Shown in pieces: positions 62,629-64,000 of a stretch of DNA of 64,000 nt. The notes below the pieces were generated by a model. It searched no databases. It saw nothing but the letters and a program-made list of their open reading frames with translations, and had not been told where the DNA came from. Source of the DNA: Saccharopolyspora erythraea (lineage in GTDB: Bacteria > Actinomycetota > Actinomycetes > Mycobacteriales > Pseudonocardiaceae). Where the stretch lies: positions 7,815,411 to 7,879,410 of the forward strand of contig NZ_CP054839.1 of the NCBI RefSeq assembly GCF_018141105.1, given 5' to 3'. The number at the start of each line of letters is the position of its first letter. The stretch's first letter is position 1. The translations under genes were made by a program, and so were the position numbers.

Positions 62629-64000
62629 GTGGGAGTCCTTCATTCGCCGAAGGTCCGGGATGCGCTGCTGTGGGCGGTGCTCGGGCTTCCGGTGTGGTGG
62701 GCGGTGGCCACCTCGCACACTGGCCGGTTCGCGTGGTGGGAGTGCGTCATCGGGCTCGCCGTCGTCGCGGGTGCCGTCGCCCTGCGCAGGCCGCGCCCGC
62801 TGTGGGCGGTGTTCGTGGCGTTGACGGCGTGGGCGCTGGCCACCGTGGCACGCTCCGCCCCGACCGAGGTCGGGCTCGTGGCGATGCTGCCGCTGGCCGT
62901 GGCCATGAGCTACTCCGCCGGGGTGCGGGTGGCCGAGCCGCGCCGGGCGGCCGCCGGGTTCGCCTGGACCACCGCCGGAGTGTCGGCCCTGGTGGCGGTC
63001 GCGACCCGGGACGACGGCGCGCTGCTCGTCGCCGTCATCGGCATCGCGTTCCTCGGCACGGTCCCGTGGCTGGTGGGCCGTCACCGCCGCCAGTACCGGG
63101 ACCTGGTGCGGGCGGGCTGGGAACGCGCCGAGCAGCTCGAACGCGAGCAGCGGATCATCGCCGAGCAGGCGCGGCTGCGCGAGCGCACCCGCATCGCGGG
63201 CGACATGCACGACCTGCTCGGCCACGAGCTGAGCCTGGTCGCGCTGCGGATCGGCGGGCTGGAGGTCGCCCCGGACCTCGACGCCCGGCACCGGGAGGTC
63301 GCGGGCGAGGCCAGGGCCGCGGTGACCTCGGCGGCGCAGCGCCTGCGCGAGGTCGTCGAGATGCTCCGCGAGGAGCCGCCACCGCTCGCCCCGGGCGGGA
63401 GCGTGCGGGAGCTGGTGGAACGCGCCGAGGACTCCGGCATGCGGATCCGGCTGGCGGAGTCGGGGGAACCGCCGGACACGACGTCGATGCGGCAGCGCGC
63501 GGTGTGCCGGGTCGTGCAGGAGGCGCTGACCAACGCCGCCAAGCACGCGCCCGGCGCCGAGGTGTCGGTGCGCGTCGACCACGAGCCCGGCGAAACGAGC
63601 GTTCTCGTCGCGAACTCCGCCACGGGCGAGAGCACCGGCGGTGGCGGGTACGGGCTGGTCGCGCTGGCCGAGCGGGTGCGCCTGGCGGGCGGCGAGTTCC
63701 ACGCGGGCGAACGGGGCGGCGAGTTCACCGTGCGGGCCCGGATTCCGCAGGAGGCGCAACCGATCGCACCCGCCTCGGAGGGTTCCGAGTCCGCCGCCCG
63801 GCTGGCCGCGGCGCGGCGGAAGGTGCGCAGCAGCCGCACCGTCGCGATCGCGGTCGCCACCGGCTGCGTGGTCGGGCTGGCGACCCTGGCCGGCGCCATC
63901 GCGGCGTACGACGCCGTGACGTCGGTGTTGTCCCCGGCCGACTACCAGCGGCTGCGGCCGGGGCAGTCGCGGGCCGACGTCGAGCCGTACCTGCCGTCGC
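62629..64000 (+). CDS. Sensor histidine kinase, NarL/DesK type (5' part)
   Basis: 457 codons are visible; the gene runs off the window. Four or five transmembrane helices (about 15-140) come first, then a coiled coil (ERAEQLEREQRIIAEQARLR), HisKA_3 with phospho-His in IAGDMHDLLGHELSLVALRI and a HATPase: VVQEALTNAAKHAPGAEVSV, GGGGYGLVALAERV. After it comes an extra transmembrane helix (VAIAVATGCVVGLATLAGAI) and a BamE-like DYQRLRPGQSRADVEPYL. GTG 62629 is 7 bases after TAGCGT (leaderless). The response regulator should follow outside the window. Confidence 0.92.
   Translation, partial: MGVLHSPKVRDALLWAVLGLPVWWAVATSHTGRFAWWECVIGLAVVAGAVALRRPRPLWAVFVALTAWALATVARSAPTEVGLVAMLPLAVAMSYSAGVRVAEPRRAAAGFAWTTAGVSALVAVATRDDGALLVAVIGIAFLGTVPWLVGRHRRQYRDLVRAGWERAEQLEREQRIIAEQARLRERTRIAGDMHDLLGHELSLVALRIGGLEVAPDLDARHREVAGEARAAVTSAAQRLREVVEMLREEPPPLAPGGSVRELVERAEDSGMRIRLAESGEPPDTTSMRQRAVCRVVQEALTNAAKHAPGAEVSVRVDHEPGETSVLVANSATGESTGGGGYGLVALAERVRLAGGEFHAGERGGEFTVRARIPQEAQPIAPASEGSESAARLAAARRKVRSSRTVAIAVATGCVVGLATLAGAIAAYDAVTSVLSPADYQRLRPGQSRADVEPYLPS

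Overview
The window is very GC-rich (about 70%), almost wholly coding, and reads as a chromosomal segment of a mycothiol-producing actinomycete, most likely Pseudonocardiales and Saccharopolyspora-like. The support is mshA, an HbhA-like protein, an XRE/DUF5753-DUF397 pair, a gamma-butyrolactone-receptor-like TetR, DrrAB-type transporters and many GTG/TTG starts. All family names below come from reading translated motifs; no database search was run.

1-14 kb is a core block. Several genes keep the order known from Mycobacterium: mshA, an L,D-transpeptidase, an SDR, murB and a DUF2505 gene, then the HTH regulator / HbhA-like / DUF2516 trio. Interspersed are a degenerate trypsin-fold protein, a methyltransferase, a mycothiol-dependent-type enzyme, purU, a WYL regulator, DinB and VOC proteins, a YbaK editing domain and a hydrolase. 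14-18 kb holds a CGNR regulator, a tandem-repeat spacer, a DUF445 membrane protein and a class I aminotransferase.

18.3-23.5 kb is the most unusual part: a tightly coupled minus-strand operon encoding an intracellular subtilase, an ECF-like sigma factor, a 104-aa protein, a 158-aa beta-domain protein and a 900-aa TPR-CHAT (caspase-like) protease. It looks like a proteolysis-plus-transcription signalling or conflict module. A secreted protein with degenerate 11-residue repeats is encoded divergently.

25-34 kb holds a MocR/YczE pair, a YCII protein, an ABC-F protein, a complete IS3-family (IS150-like) element inserted into the loop of an intrinsic terminator behind a Glu-Asp-Phe tRNA cluster, an orphan gamma-butyrolactone-receptor-like regulator, and a copper chaperone behind a CsoR-type palindrome.

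34-49 kb holds an acyl-CoA dehydrogenase / biotin-carboxylase operon with a divergent TetR and a paired operator, ctaD, a DrrAB-like ABC exporter behind a leader hairpin, a MarR/DUF2269 pair, an arylsulfotransferase-family protein, an MFS exporter and an aldo-keto reductase.

49-64 kb holds the XRE/DUF397 module with an operator array, rsgA with a repeat-bearing N-terminus, a flavin monooxygenase, a MetE-C-like methyltransferase, a YigZ protein, a TetR with two operators beside a split DUF418 gene, an MmyB-type XRE regulator divergent from an NTF2/NmrA pair, a truncated hydrolase, and a histidine kinase that runs off the end. Many genes have a TANNNT box only 6-8 bases before the start codon, which points to leaderless mRNAs.
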